Source: Bradyrhizobium sp. 186 (GTDB lineage Bacteria > Pseudomonadota > Alphaproteobacteria > Rhizobiales > Xanthobacteraceae). From it: a stretch of 64,000 nucleotides of DNA. The position numbers and the translations under genes were made by a program. The stretch covers positions 3,534,001 through 3,598,000 of the forward strand of contig NZ_CP082164.1 of NCBI RefSeq assembly GCF_023101685.1, in the 5' to 3' direction. Positions 15,350 to 24,481 of this stretch are shown here, one piece after another. Numbering within the stretch: the first letter of the stretch is position 1; each line of letters starts with the position of its first letter. Under the pieces are notes generated by a model. That model was given only the letters and a program-made list of their open reading frames with translations, made no database searches and was not told the origin of the DNA.

Positions 15350-17617
15350 CTAGAATTTATAGGTCGCGCTGCCGAGCACGGTGCGGCCGATGCCGAGGAA
15401 GCAGTCGCCGCGCGCCAGGCAGGTGGTGACATGACGCTTGTCGAAGAGGTTGCTGGCATCGACCTGAAGCCGCCAGGGGCCGGTCTCGTAGCGGACCATG
15501 GCATCGAACAGGGTGTAGTCGGGCGTGCGGATGGTGTCGGTGCCGTCCCATGAGGTGCCGATGTAGCGCACGCCGCCGCCGAGCGTGACGCCGGGCAGCC
15601 CGAGCAGGGAGAGGCGGTACTTCGCCCAGAGCGAGGCCTGGTGGTCCGGCACGGTCTCGACATGCTTGCCGGCGTTGTCGCCGCTCTCCACGCGGGCGTC
15701 GAGATAGGTGTAGGCGCCGATCAAGTCGAGCTCCGGCGTGATGCGCGCCAGCACCTCGAGCTCGGCGCCGCGGATGCGGACCTTGCCGGTCTGGGTCGAG
15801 AACAGCGGATTGTCGGGGTCGTTGGCCAGCCGGTTCCGTTCGACGGTGTCGAAGATCGCGCCGTTGATCGCATTGCCCGGCGCCGGATTGTACTTGAAGC
15901 CGAGCTCCACCATCTCACCGCGCTGCGGCGCGCAGACCGTGGCGCAGACACCGCTGCCGAAGACCGGGTTGAACGACTGCGCATAGGTCACGTAAGGCGT
16001 GACGCCGAACGGCAGCTCGTACATCAGCGCGGCGCGGCCCGTGGTCGCCCGGTAATTCTCGACCGGAGAGCCCTGGGTGTCACTGGTGACGTAGTCGTGG
16101 CGCAGGCCGAGGACGGCGAGCCACGGTCCGAGCCGCAACTGGTCCTGAGCGTAGAGGCCGAGCTGGCTCTGGCGGAGATCCGGTTCGGGTGACATCGGCG
16201 GCGCAGTCACGCCGCTGTAGACCGGTGCGTAGAGATCGAACGGCGTCGAGTCGGTAGCGAAGCCGGATTGCGCGCGTTCGCTGAACTGGCGGTAATCGAC
16301 GCCGAACAGCACCTTGTGTGCGACCGCCCCGGTGTGCAATTTCAGCTCGGCATTGCTGTCCGAGGTCAGGCTGTCCTTGACCGTCTCGCGGCTCCATATG
16401 CTGCGTGCCACGGTGCGTCTGCTGGAATCGAGGAACGGGTAATCCGGATTGCTCGGATCGACAAAATTCAGATCCGGCCACGTCGACCGGTAGATGCCCT
16501 CGACATGGGCGTAACGCAGGTTCTGCCGGATCTTCAGGCCATCGCTGAAGCTGTGCTCGAACAGGCTGCTGATCGCGCCGGTCTCGGTCTGGTATTTGTC
16601 AAAGCCCGGCTCGCCGGCAAAACGGCGCACCGGAATGAAGCCGTTGGGGCCGGCAAACAGCGTGCCCTCATGCGGCAGAAACGCGGTGGAGGAGCCGGTC
16701 GTGTCCTTTTGATAGGTGCCGAGCACGGTCCAGCTGGTGTTGTTGGTCGGCCGCCAGGTCAGCGACGGTGCCAGCACGATGCGGTCGTCCTTGACGTAGT
16801 CGGTCTGCGTGTTGCTGTCGCGGAACACGCCGACAAAACGATAGAGCCACTCGCCGTCCTTGGTCAGCTTTCCCGTGGAGTCGAGCTGCACCTGCTTGCG
16901 GTTGAAGCTGCCAAACTGCACGCCGATCTCGCTGGCGGCTTCGGCCTGCGGGCGCTTCGAGATCAGGTTCAACAAGCCTGCCGTCGAGGTATCGCCGTAG
17001 AGCACGGACGAGGGGCCGCGCAAGACCTCGATGCGCTCCAGCGTATAGGGCTCGGGCCGCCATTCGTTGAAATTGTTGGTGTTCACCATGCGCGTGCCGT
17101 CGAGATAGATGTTCGGGTCCTGGCCGCGGATGCGCGGATAGTCGCCGCGCGAGTCCGCGCCATAGGCGTCGGCGAACACGCCTGGCACGTAGCGCAGCGC
17201 TTCCTGCACGGTGGTCGCGCCCTGGTCGGTGACGCGGTCGGCGGTCACCACGCTGATCGATTGCGGCGTCTCGCGCAGCGGCGTGTCTGTCTTGGTGCCG
17301 GTGCCGCTGCGGGTTGCGACGTAGCCGCGGACAGGGCCCGTCGCGGTCTCCGCGCCCGTGCTCGCGCCGACTGCCGGCGCATCGGCGTTCGACGGCGCCC
17401 GCTCGGCCTGACGACGGCGGCTCGCGGCTTGCGCGGCCTGGCGGGAGCGAAGCGGACGTGTGTGCGCCGCCGGCCGCGACGACGCCTGCTCGACCACGAC
17501 AGCGGGCAGCTCCCGCGATGATGACTGCGCCTCGGCTGGCGTAGCGTCCAGCAAGCCTGCCAACAGCGGCAGTGCGCCACCGATCAATCCCGCCGTCGTC
17601 CTCAGATAATTTGTCAT
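15350..17617 (-). CDS. TonB-dependent siderophore receptor
   Basis: The 755-residue outer-membrane receptor has a signal peptide ending near ATPAEAQ and an Ala/Arg-rich spacer. The plug domain follows (SVVTADRVTDQGATTVQEAL, GVFADAYGADSRGDYPRIRG, VLRGPSSVLYGDTSTAGLLN). A 22-strand-type barrel ends in an aromatic residue (ATYKF). There is no N-terminal STN signalling domain, so it is probably not a FecA-type transducer. It resembles FhuE/FpvA-like ferric siderophore receptors. ATG 17617 was chosen with GGGG about seven bases upstream. A two-component system lies immediately upstream on the same strand. The first 47 codons and the upstream DNA are duplicated, broken, at 24303-26578. Confidence 0.92.
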   Translation of the reverse strand: MTNYLRTTAGLIGGALPLLAGLLDATPAEAQSSSRELPAVVVEQASSRPAAHTRPLRSRQAAQAASRRRQAERAPSNADAPAVGASTGAETATGPVRGYVATRSGTGTKTDTPLRETPQSISVVTADRVTDQGATTVQEALRYVPGVFADAYGADSRGDYPRIRGQDPNIYLDGTRMVNTNNFNEWRPEPYTLERIEVLRGPSSVLYGDTSTAGLLNLISKRPQAEAASEIGVQFGSFNRKQVQLDSTGKLTKDGEWLYRFVGVFRDSNTQTDYVKDDRIVLAPSLTWRPTNNTSWTVLGTYQKDTTGSSTAFLPHEGTLFAGPNGFIPVRRFAGEPGFDKYQTETGAISSLFEHSFSDGLKIRQNLRYAHVEGIYRSTWPDLNFVDPSNPDYPFLDSSRRTVARSIWSRETVKDSLTSDSNAELKLHTGAVAHKVLFGVDYRQFSERAQSGFATDSTPFDLYAPVYSGVTAPPMSPEPDLRQSQLGLYAQDQLRLGPWLAVLGLRHDYVTSDTQGSPVENYRATTGRAALMYELPFGVTPYVTYAQSFNPVFGSGVCATVCAPQRGEMVELGFKYNPAPGNAINGAIFDTVERNRLANDPDNPLFSTQTGKVRIRGAELEVLARITPELDLIGAYTYLDARVESGDNAGKHVETVPDHQASLWAKYRLSLLGLPGVTLGGGVRYIGTSWDGTDTIRTPDYTLFDAMVRYETGPWRLQVDASNLFDKRHVTTCLARGDCFLGIGRTVLGSATYKF

Positions 17618-17808
17618 TCGCGACCCCATCATTTGCGACGGGACGACTAACAAGCGCGGTCTGGAGCTTGAAGTGCAGCAGGGACGCAATAGTCCCTAAT
17701 CATCAGATTTGGAATTAGTATTCATATAAATCGGGCGCGCGGCGATTGATGTCGGCGCGCGGATGCGTGAATGAGAGAATGGGGTGGCGCGCCTCGGCGC
17801 AGCGCCTA
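17475..17808. repeat. Source copy of duplicated receptor 5' region
   Basis: This stretch covers the receptor's first codons and its upstream region. It recurs almost unchanged at 24303-24481 plus 26424-26578, where an insertion sequence splits it. A short palindrome GAATTAGTATTC (17712-17723) sits in the AT-rich part about 95 bases before the start codon and is kept in both copies; it could be an operator, but no iron-regulator consensus is clear. Confidence 0.85.
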
Positions 17809-19152
17809 TCAACGCGGCTCGCTAGTCGCGGTGGCTTCGGGGAAGCGCAAGCTCATTGTCGTGCCGCTGCCGGGCTCGGAGGAGATGACCAGCTCGCCGC
17901 CGTGGGCGGCCATGATCTCGCGGACGATCGACAGGCCGAGGCCGGCGCCGTCGCCCGCGGAGTTACCGGTCTGGAACGGCTCGAGCAGCTTGTGCTCAGT
18001 GCCTTGGGGCAGGCCCGCGCCGTCATCGTAGATCGAGATGCTACCGTGGCCGAGAGTGGCGACGATGCGTCGCGCACCACGGGCGTGGATGAGTGCGTTG
18101 CCAACGAGATTGGCGAGCGCGCTGCGAACGGCGGCGTCCACGCCTTGCACCAGGAACGGACCTTTATCGGCCTGCTCCAGCGCAAGCTCGATTCCGGCAT
18201 CCAGCGCCGACGGACCGAAATCGGCGAGCACGTCCAGCGCTATTTCGGCAAGATCAATCGGCCGCTTCTCGATCGCATGATTTTGTAACCGCGCCAGGTC
18301 GAGCATGGCGGAGACCAGCGACGTCAGGCGCCGAACGTCGCGTACCAGCTCGACCTTCAGGGCCGGCTCGGACACGTCCTCGATCTTCGCACGCAGCAGT
18401 GTCAGCGGCGTGCGCAACTGATGGGCGGCATTGCCGAGGAAGCGGCGTTGCATCCTGATATAGGCGTCGATCTCGCCGAAGGCGCGGTTCAGCGCCTCGA
18501 CCAACGGCTTCAGCTCGTAGGGGACTTCGGACAAGGATATCAAGCCTTGCGGGGCCGATGGGTCGATCGCGAGCGCGCGACGCGCCACCCGTTCGATGCC
18601 GCGTGAGACGAAACGTGCGGCCAGCGCCGAGCCGATGGCAACGGTCGCCGCAAAGGCCAGCGCCAGCAGAATGATCGAAAAAACACTGCGGACGAGGAAG
18701 TTCCTCGCAATCCGGCCGAAGCGGACCTGAGGCTCGCCAACCATCATCGCGAGCTGCAACGAACCCCGTTGCATAACGGCGAGACAGAAGGTGCTCTTCT
18801 GGTCGAGTGTGCTGAAGACCGACGAGCCGACGGGCCCGTGATAGGGAAACGCAAAGGGAAGGGCCGGCCGGTGTTCGCTGCCGTACTCGCTGACGAGATC
18901 GCCCGCGGACACGACGTACCAGAGATTTGGACTATCTGCTTTTAGCTCCTCGAGGGCGGGAGTCGGGCGGACGGTCAGGTGTTTCCCTTCGATCACCGTG
19001 GCGCGGTCGAGAACTGCAGCCACAACCCGGCAGGCCCTGAACTCGCGTTCCTCCATTGGATATCGCCAAATGAAGATACCGAGCATGATCAGGAAAATGG
19101 TCGTGGCCGCAATGCCGAGCGACAATGCAAAGGTCCGGGCGATCGACGTCAT
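17809..19152 (-). CDS. Sensor histidine kinase
   Basis: The 447-residue kinase has a membrane segment at about 8-29, a periplasmic part of about 120 residues, and a second segment at about 153-180. A HAMP-like linker and a dimerisation box FLGNAAHQLRTPL with His244 follow. The ATPase domain shows N-box LVGNALIHA, G1 YDDGAGLP and G2 GLGLSIVREIMAAHGG. It partners with the response regulator whose stop codon overlaps its ATG (ATGA). The sensed signal is unknown. The receptor gene is 190 bases downstream on the same strand and the MipA-like gene is divergent, so either may be a target. Confidence 0.93.
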   Translation of the reverse strand: MTSIARTFALSLGIAATTIFLIMLGIFIWRYPMEEREFRACRVVAAVLDRATVIEGKHLTVRPTPALEELKADSPNLWYVVSAGDLVSEYGSEHRPALPFAFPYHGPVGSSVFSTLDQKSTFCLAVMQRGSLQLAMMVGEPQVRFGRIARNFLVRSVFSIILLALAFAATVAIGSALAARFVSRGIERVARRALAIDPSAPQGLISLSEVPYELKPLVEALNRAFGEIDAYIRMQRRFLGNAAHQLRTPLTLLRAKIEDVSEPALKVELVRDVRRLTSLVSAMLDLARLQNHAIEKRPIDLAEIALDVLADFGPSALDAGIELALEQADKGPFLVQGVDAAVRSALANLVGNALIHARGARRIVATLGHGSISIYDDGAGLPQGTEHKLLEPFQTGNSAGDGAGLGLSIVREIMAAHGGELVISSEPGSGTTMSLRFPEATATSEPR

Positions 19153-19829
19153 CGAGGTTTTGCCAGCCGCAGGATGTACCCGATGCCTCGCATGCTACGG
19201 ATCTCGACGTCGCCGCCGAGTTCGGCCAATTTCTTCCTCAAGCGCGAGACCTGCGCTTCGAGCGTGTTCGATTCGATCTCGTCGTCGAAGCCGTAGATCT
19301 CCTCGATCAGGGCGGCGCGGGTGATGACGCGGTCGCGCCGCATCAACAGCGCCGCGAGGATCAGCGCCTCGCGCCGCCGCAGCAGGATTTTCGTATCGGC
19401 AACCACCGCCTCGTTGCTGCCGAGATGCAGCTCGACATTGCCGAGCGATAGCACCGAGGGGGCGAGCAGCCGGGGCCGGCGCAGCACCGCGCGCACCCGC
19501 GCAATCAACTCCTGCGGCTCGAAAGGTTTTCCGAGATAGTCGTCGGCGCCGGCGTTGAGGCCATCGACCACATCCTCCTTGGCATCCTTGGACGTCAGCA
19601 TGATGATCGCCGGGCGTTCCGGCGATCGGCTCAGCGCCGTGACCACCTGGAGCGCATCGTCGTCCGGCAGCATCCGGTCGACGATCGCCAGATCATATTT
19701 GAAGTTGTCGAGCGCCTGACGGGCATCGGCGATCGAGCCGACGAGGTCGACGATACCGTGCAATTGTCCGAGCAGGCGGCTGACATAGGCGCCGATCTGC
19801 GGTTCGTCTTCGATCACGAGGGAGCGCAC
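19149..19829 (-). CDS. OmpR/PhoB-family response regulator
   Basis: With GTG 19829 as start the protein has 226 residues, the usual length. The receiver domain begins at once (SLVIEDEPQIG), has the phospho-accepting Asp51 in LAIVDRMLPDDD and a conserved Lys near 101 (YLGKPF). A winged-helix DNA-binding domain follows (LEAQVSRLRKKL; MRGIGYIL). The frame is open further upstream but adds about 96 residues with no domain. AAGGAC about eight bases before GTG 19829 supports the choice. It is cotranscribed with the kinase gene. Confidence 0.92.
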   Translation of the reverse strand: MRSLVIEDEPQIGAYVSRLLGQLHGIVDLVGSIADARQALDNFKYDLAIVDRMLPDDDALQVVTALSRSPERPAIIMLTSKDAKEDVVDGLNAGADDYLGKPFEPQELIARVRAVLRRPRLLAPSVLSLGNVELHLGSNEAVVADTKILLRRREALILAALLMRRDRVITRAALIEEIYGFDDEIESNTLEAQVSRLRKKLAELGGDVEIRSMRGIGYILRLAKPR

Positions 19830-20178
19830 GCGGGTCGTCCTTGACTCTGCTGGGGCAACGAGACCCTGACCGTGACGCTCCCTGGCCGAAGTCTGGTGTT
19901 TCGGCTCGTGCGCAGGGTTCCCATTAAGGCAGCGAGCTTGGCGAATAAAAGGCAGGAACGAGGGCGTCGACCGGCCCCGGCGGTCAAAGTTTGGAAGCGT
20001 GAGCGCGGCCCGGCAATGTTCGGGCAATGTTGATCCGGCGGCGCGCCCGGCATGCGCCAGGAATGGATCGGGGCGCTGTTTGCGCCTTGCAATCTTGGGG
20101 CAATTTTGCCGGACCACATGCTGTGGCTCCTAACCACACGAGTCGACCAGGCCAGGAAGGCCGGTCCGGGGCCCAGTA
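19830..20178. promoter_or_regulatory. Divergent region between the response regulator and the MipA-like gene
   Basis: About 350 bases must hold promoters for both directions. A short inverted repeat CCACATGCTGTGG (20115-20127) lies about 50 bases before the MipA-like start and could be an operator for the adjacent OmpR-type regulator. This is weak; nothing else stands out. Confidence 0.4.
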
Positions 20179-21072
20179 ATGAAGCATTTTGACGAAGCCG
20201 CTCTCGACCATGCGGCGAACCCGCGGCAGACCTTGCTGACCGCTTTCCTTGCCGCCCTCGGCGCGGTCATGGTGATCCCTCAGTCCGCAGCGGCGCAGAC
20301 GGCGTTCACGCTGCCGGCCCCGCCGTTCGACGTGCCGTTGCTGCCTTCACCTTCCGGAAACTGGACCGTCATGGTCGGCATCGGCGGAGAGTACACGCCG
20401 GATTTCGTCGGATCGAAGAACGGGAAGTTTCTCCCGATCCCGATCTTCTCCATCCGCCGTGCCGGATCGGTCGACCAGTTTCGCGGGCCGCGCGACAGCG
20501 CCAGCATTGCGCTGCTCGATGTAGGCAATTTTCGCGCCGGGCCTGCGTTCAAATACGTCTCTTCGCGCAAGAGCGACAAATATGCCGAGCTGACCGGCCT
20601 CGGCGACGTCAAGGCCGCATACGAGCTCGGCGGGTTCGTCGAATATTTTCCGGTCGACTGGCTGCGCCTGCGCAGCGAATTGCGCCAGGGCATGGGCGGC
20701 CATATCGGCGCCGTGGCCGATGTCTCCGCCGACGTCATTGTTCCCCTGATTCAAAGGCTCACGATCTCGGCCGGCCCGCGCTTCACCTGGAAAAGCAACA
20801 AGGCGACCGCGCCCTATTTCAGCGTCGACGCCGCGCAGTCCCTGGCGTCGGGATTGCCGATGTACGATGCCAAGGGCGGCGCGCATTCGGTCGGATTCGG
20901 CAGCCAGATCTCCTATCGCATCAATCCGCAGTGGGAAGTCCATGCCTATGTCGAGTACGAGAAGCTGCTTGGCGACGCCGCAGACAGCCCGCTCGTGAAG
21001 TTGCGGGGATCGTCAAACCAGACCGCCGTGGGCCTTGGCGCGTCCTATTCGTTCGATTTCAGGATTCGATAG
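20179..21072 (+). CDS. MipA/OmpV-family outer-membrane protein
   Basis: The 297-residue protein has an N-terminal signal region (LLTAFLAALGAVMVIPQSAAAQ) and a beta-rich body typical of MipA/OmpV proteins (WTVMVGIGGEYTPDFVGSKN; GLGASYSFDFRIR at the end). MipA in E. coli links murein synthases and hydrolases; OmpV-type relatives respond to osmotic or antibiotic stress. Genes of this family often sit beside OmpR-type two-component systems, as here. The next gene starts six bases after its stop. Confidence 0.88.
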   Translation: MKHFDEAALDHAANPRQTLLTAFLAALGAVMVIPQSAAAQTAFTLPAPPFDVPLLPSPSGNWTVMVGIGGEYTPDFVGSKNGKFLPIPIFSIRRAGSVDQFRGPRDSASIALLDVGNFRAGPAFKYVSSRKSDKYAELTGLGDVKAAYELGGFVEYFPVDWLRLRSELRQGMGGHIGAVADVSADVIVPLIQRLTISAGPRFTWKSNKATAPYFSVDAAQSLASGLPMYDAKGGAHSVGFGSQISYRINPQWEVHAYVEYEKLLGDAADSPLVKLRGSSNQTAVGLGASYSFDFRIR

Positions 21073-21078
21073 GTCGCC

Positions 21079-21819
21079 ATGCGCCGCACTGCTTTTCTTT
21101 GGGTTGGCTTGGCGGCCGCTTGCGTCGCCCTCGGCGCCGCCGCGGCGTTCGAGACGCGCGCGCGCCGTCTCCAGGCGATCAAGACCGTCGGCATCGTCTC
21201 GGCTATCGGCGAAGAGATGAGCCTGACGCAAGCCGGCCTGATCGCGCTCGGCAATACCGGGCAAAGCGTCTCGATCAGCGCATGGGGGCTCGACGAGATG
21301 ATCGTCCAGCAGGCGACGAAGCTGCTCGGCGGACGCTTTCACGTGCAAGCGGTGAGCTACAGGCGCGCCGCGTTTGCCGCAATCAGGGATTCGGCGGTTG
21401 CGCCCGTCAATCTCCTGCGCAGCGATCCGTTTAGGGAGTTGGTTCGCACCGATGTCGCCCCGCAAGGGCTTGACGCCTATATCGTCATCACGCGAGCAAA
21501 ATCGAAACTCGGAAACGGCCGCACGGTCGACGGCATCGGGTTCGCTGAATACCGGACGCTGCTTGCAAACTACGGACTGATCCACGCGCTGTACGAAGTC
21601 CGCGTCATCGACGGCAAGACGTTCGACGTGATCGAGAAGAGGGCAGCCGCGCCGCTCGACAACACCGGGACCATGCGGCTCGCCGGTCCGAGCGGGCCGG
21701 TCGACGACGCGTTCGACGGTCCGGCTTCGAGCGAGCGGCTTCGCGCGGCGATTGCCGATCTCGTCACCCGCAGCCTGCCGGTCACGCTGGGCGACATGCA
21801 TCTGATCGACGGTCAGTGA
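21079..21819 (+). CDS. Membrane-anchored protein of unknown function, operonic with the MipA-like gene
   Basis: The 246-residue protein has a single N-terminal hydrophobic segment ([20 protein letters not shown]), and the rest is probably periplasmic. I recognise no domain. It contains alternating hydrophobic segments ([37 protein letters not shown]) that suggest an alpha/beta fold. The six-base spacing after the MipA-like gene implies cotranscription and a shared envelope role. Confidence 0.72.
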   Translation: MRRTAFLWVGLAAACVALGAAAAFETRARRLQAIKTVGIVSAIGEEMSLTQAGLIALGNTGQSVSISAWGLDEMIVQQATKLLGGRFHVQAVSYRRAAFAAIRDSAVAPVNLLRSDPFRELVRTDVAPQGLDAYIVITRAKSKLGNGRTVDGIGFAEYRTLLANYGLIHALYEVRVIDGKTFDVIEKRAAAPLDNTGTMRLAGPSGPVDDAFDGPASSERLRAAIADLVTRSLPVTLGDMHLIDGQ

Positions 21820-21835
21820 AGCCGGCTGGCCGGCC

Positions 21836-22210
21836 TCAGGTCACCGGCGCCGGATTGAACAGCGTGAGGTTGTTGTGGATGCCCCAGCGATCCGACCACG
21901 GTTTTGTGCGGCCGCTGGCGACGTCGAGGGATCAGGCGGAACAAGTCCCAGCCGGTTTCCTCGATGGTCTTCTTGCTGTTGGCGATGCTGCCCGCATCGA
22001 AGTCGATCAGGTCCTTCCAGCGTCGCGCCAGCTCGCTGCGGGTCGCAACCTTGATCACGTGCGCAGCCGCGAGAGCGTACGGCGTGCCGCGGCCGGTGGT
22101 GAACACCTGCAGCGTCATGCCGGAGGCAAGCTGGAGCGTGCCGCAGAGGAAGTCGGACGCGGGGGGCCGCGAACAACATGCCCTTTTGCGTCGCCTTCTC
22201 GCCGGGCGCG
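21836..22210 (-). pseudogene. Truncated, frameshifted copy (older) of the galactarate dehydratase 3' end
   Basis: About 375 bases match the 3' end of the galactarate dehydratase gene at 28305-28710, starting exactly at the stop codon. Many substitutions and several indels (for example extra bases near 21943 and 22165) break the frame, so no functional product is possible. The rest of the gene is missing. Compared with the copy at 23902 it is clearly more diverged, so it arose earlier or from another strain. Confidence 0.88.
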
Positions 22211-22314
22211 CGAAGCAAGAAGATGGGAACGATCGGCGGCCATCGCGGCACCCTGAGCGCCTCTCGTGCGTTATCCTTGATGAGCCGGCGGCGGCGAGGA
22301 CGGCGGAGTCAGCC

Positions 22315-23820
22315 ATGGCTGTCGAGACGGAGTTGAAATTTCGGGTGCCCGCACGTCATCTCGGGACGGTCGCGAGCGGACGCGTTGCCGGCGGCAGGGT
22401 CGGTGAGCAAGCGCAGCGCGACTTGGTGTCGACCTACTTCGATACCCGCAAACGCAAGTTGAAGCAGCACGGCCTCACGCTTCGCGTGCGCCGCGACGGT
22501 GATAGGCGTCTCCAGACCGTCAAGTCGGCGAACGGGGCGCAGCTCGGCCGCGGCGAATGGGAAACGGAGATTGCCGGCGACGCGCCTGATCTCGGCAAAG
22601 CGCGCGGCACGCCGCTGGCGCCGATCGCTTCAAAGAAGTTGCGACGCAAGCTGAAACCGGTGTTCGAAACGTCGGTACGGCGCATCACGCTGCCGATTCG
22701 TACCAGGAGGAGCGAGATCGAGCTTGCCGTCGATCGCGGCCGCATCGTCTCCGGGCGCCGCGCGAGCCCGATCGGGGAACTCGAACTCGAGCTGAAGAGC
22801 GGTCGGCTCAGGGACTTGTTCCGTGTTGCGAGGGGGATCGGACGAAAATCCCGGGCCGAACTCGACCTCCTCTCGAAATCGGATCGTGGCTATGCGCTTG
22901 CGCATGGCAAGGAGCATCCGGTCGTATTTGCCGGCGCCATTGAGCTGAAGGGCGACATGAGCGCGGGCGAGGCGTTCCGGGCCATTGCGGTTGCGACGGC
23001 GCGCCATTTTTCGGGCAATACCGAGCCGGTCCGCAATGGCGATGCGGAGGGTATCCACCAGATGCGCGTGGGGTTGCGTCGATTGCGTGCCGCGGTCTCT
23101 CTGTTCTCGAAAGTCCTATCCGGCACAAAAGTCGAAGTCATCAAGTCCGAACTGAAATGGCTCACTGGCGAACTCGCTCCCGCGCGCGAAATCGACGTGT
23201 TCGTGAAGGAGAACATCGAGCAGGTAAGCCGTGACGCATTGCTGCGCCGCGGCGGCAAGGCGATCAAGCGGGAGTTTTGCGATAGGCGGGATCTCGCCTT
23301 CGACCGCGCCAGGAAGGCAGTGAATTCCGAACGCTTTCGTTCGCTGCTGATCGATACGCTCGAATGGATCGAATTGGACCGAACGATTGCGACCAAAAGA
23401 GCGGAGATGCCGATCGCAGAGTTCGTATCTGCCGTGCTCGATCGCCGCATCAGGAAGGCGCGTAAGGATGGTCGTCATCTAGACAGGATGTCTCCCGGTG
23501 CGCGGCACAAGTTCAGAATCCGAGCCAAGAAGATCAGATATGCGACGGAGTTCTTCGGCAGCCTCTTCGACGGCAAAGGCGAGCGGAAACGGCTTGCGCG
23601 CATATCGAAGCACTTGAAGAGGATTCAGGACGCGCTGGGTTCGCTCAATGACTTCATCGCGCATCGCGAGATGGCCGTCGATGCCGCACTTCACATGCCG
23701 CGACGGAACGGGCGCGCCGGCGCGTTCGCGTCGGGCGTGGTGGTTGGCCGTGAGGATCGTGCCGTCAGGCCGTTGATGGCGGTCGCGGCCCGCGAGGCGC
23801 GGGCACTGGAGGGGCTCTAA
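22315..23820 (+). CDS. CYTH-CHAD domain protein
   Basis: The 501-residue protein starts with the CYTH motif E-x-E-x-K ([10 protein letters not shown]). It runs through a CYTH tunnel domain (about 1-200) and continues into a CHAD domain (about 215-500) with conserved histidines ([39 protein letters not shown]). CHAD domains bind inorganic polyphosphate, and CYTH domains hydrolyse triphosphates; the fused form is tied to polyphosphate metabolism. ATG 22315 was chosen with GGAG at 22305-22308. It is flanked on both sides by galactarate dehydratase remnants, so this stretch has been rearranged. Confidence 0.9.
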   Translation: MAVETELKFRVPARHLGTVASGRVAGGRVGEQAQRDLVSTYFDTRKRKLKQHGLTLRVRRDGDRRLQTVKSANGAQLGRGEWETEIAGDAPDLGKARGTPLAPIASKKLRRKLKPVFETSVRRITLPIRTRRSEIELAVDRGRIVSGRRASPIGELELELKSGRLRDLFRVARGIGRKSRAELDLLSKSDRGYALAHGKEHPVVFAGAIELKGDMSAGEAFRAIAVATARHFSGNTEPVRNGDAEGIHQMRVGLRRLRAAVSLFSKVLSGTKVEVIKSELKWLTGELAPAREIDVFVKENIEQVSRDALLRRGGKAIKREFCDRRDLAFDRARKAVNSERFRSLLIDTLEWIELDRTIATKRAEMPIAEFVSAVLDRRIRKARKDGRHLDRMSPGARHKFRIRAKKIRYATEFFGSLFDGKGERKRLARISKHLKRIQDALGSLNDFIAHREMAVDAALHMPRRNGRAGAFASGVVVGREDRAVRPLMAVAAREARALEGL

Positions 23821-23901
23821 AGGGGCCGCTGATGGGAGACGGAGTATTTGACCGGCGCGTCTCCAGTCTCGTCGTTGCCGCTTCAGCCACGGTTCGTGCC
23901 T

Positions 23902-24304
23902 TCAGGTCACCGGCGCCGGATTGAATAGCGTGAGGTCGTTGTGGATGCCCCAGCGGTCCGACTACGGTTTGATGCGGCCGCTCGCGACCTCGAGAATCAA
24001 GCGGAACAGGTCCCAGCCGGTTTCCTCGATCGTCTTCACCGGTGGCGATGTGGCCTGCGTCGAAATCGATCAGGTCCTTCCAGCGCCGCGCAAGCTCGCT
24101 GCGGGTCGCGACCTTGATGACGGGCGCGGCCGCAAGACCGTAAGGCGTGCCGCGGCCGGTGGTGAACACCTGCAGCGTCATGCCGGAGGCGAGCTGCAGC
24201 GTGCCGCAGATGAAGTCGGACGCGGGCGTGGCCGCGAACAGCATGCCCTTCTGCGTCGCCTTCTCGCCGGGCGAGAGCACGCCAGTGATGGCGCTCGAGC
24301 CTGA
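23902..24304 (-). pseudogene. Recent truncated copy of the galactarate dehydratase 3' end
   Basis: About 400 bases are nearly identical to 28305-28709, again starting at the stop codon. A 2-base deletion near 24034 (the functional copy reads GTCTTCTCACCGG, this one GTCTTCACCGG) breaks the frame. The copy stops abruptly at about 24304, where it joins the receptor gene fragment with a few shared bases (ACGA) at the junction. Confidence 0.92.
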
Positions 24305-24475
24305 CTTCACGACGCCTGCTCGACCACGACAGCGGGCAGCTCCTGCGATGATGATTGCGCCTCGGCGGGCGTAGCGTCCGGCAAGCCCGCCAACAGCGGC
24401 AGTGCGCCGCCGATCAATCCCGCCGTCGTCCTCAGATAATTTGTCATTCGCGACCCCATCATTTGCGACGGGACG
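24303..24475 (-). pseudogene. 5' fragment of a second TonB-dependent receptor gene
   Basis: This fragment matches the first 47 codons and leader of the receptor gene at 15350-17617 (signal peptide with ATPAEAQ, then [11 protein letters not shown]). Only a handful of bases differ. The rest of the receptor is missing, cut at the junction with the dehydratase fragment. The former upstream region is separated by an inserted IS1634-family element and resumes at 26418. Confidence 0.9.
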
Positions 24476-24481
24476 ATTAAC

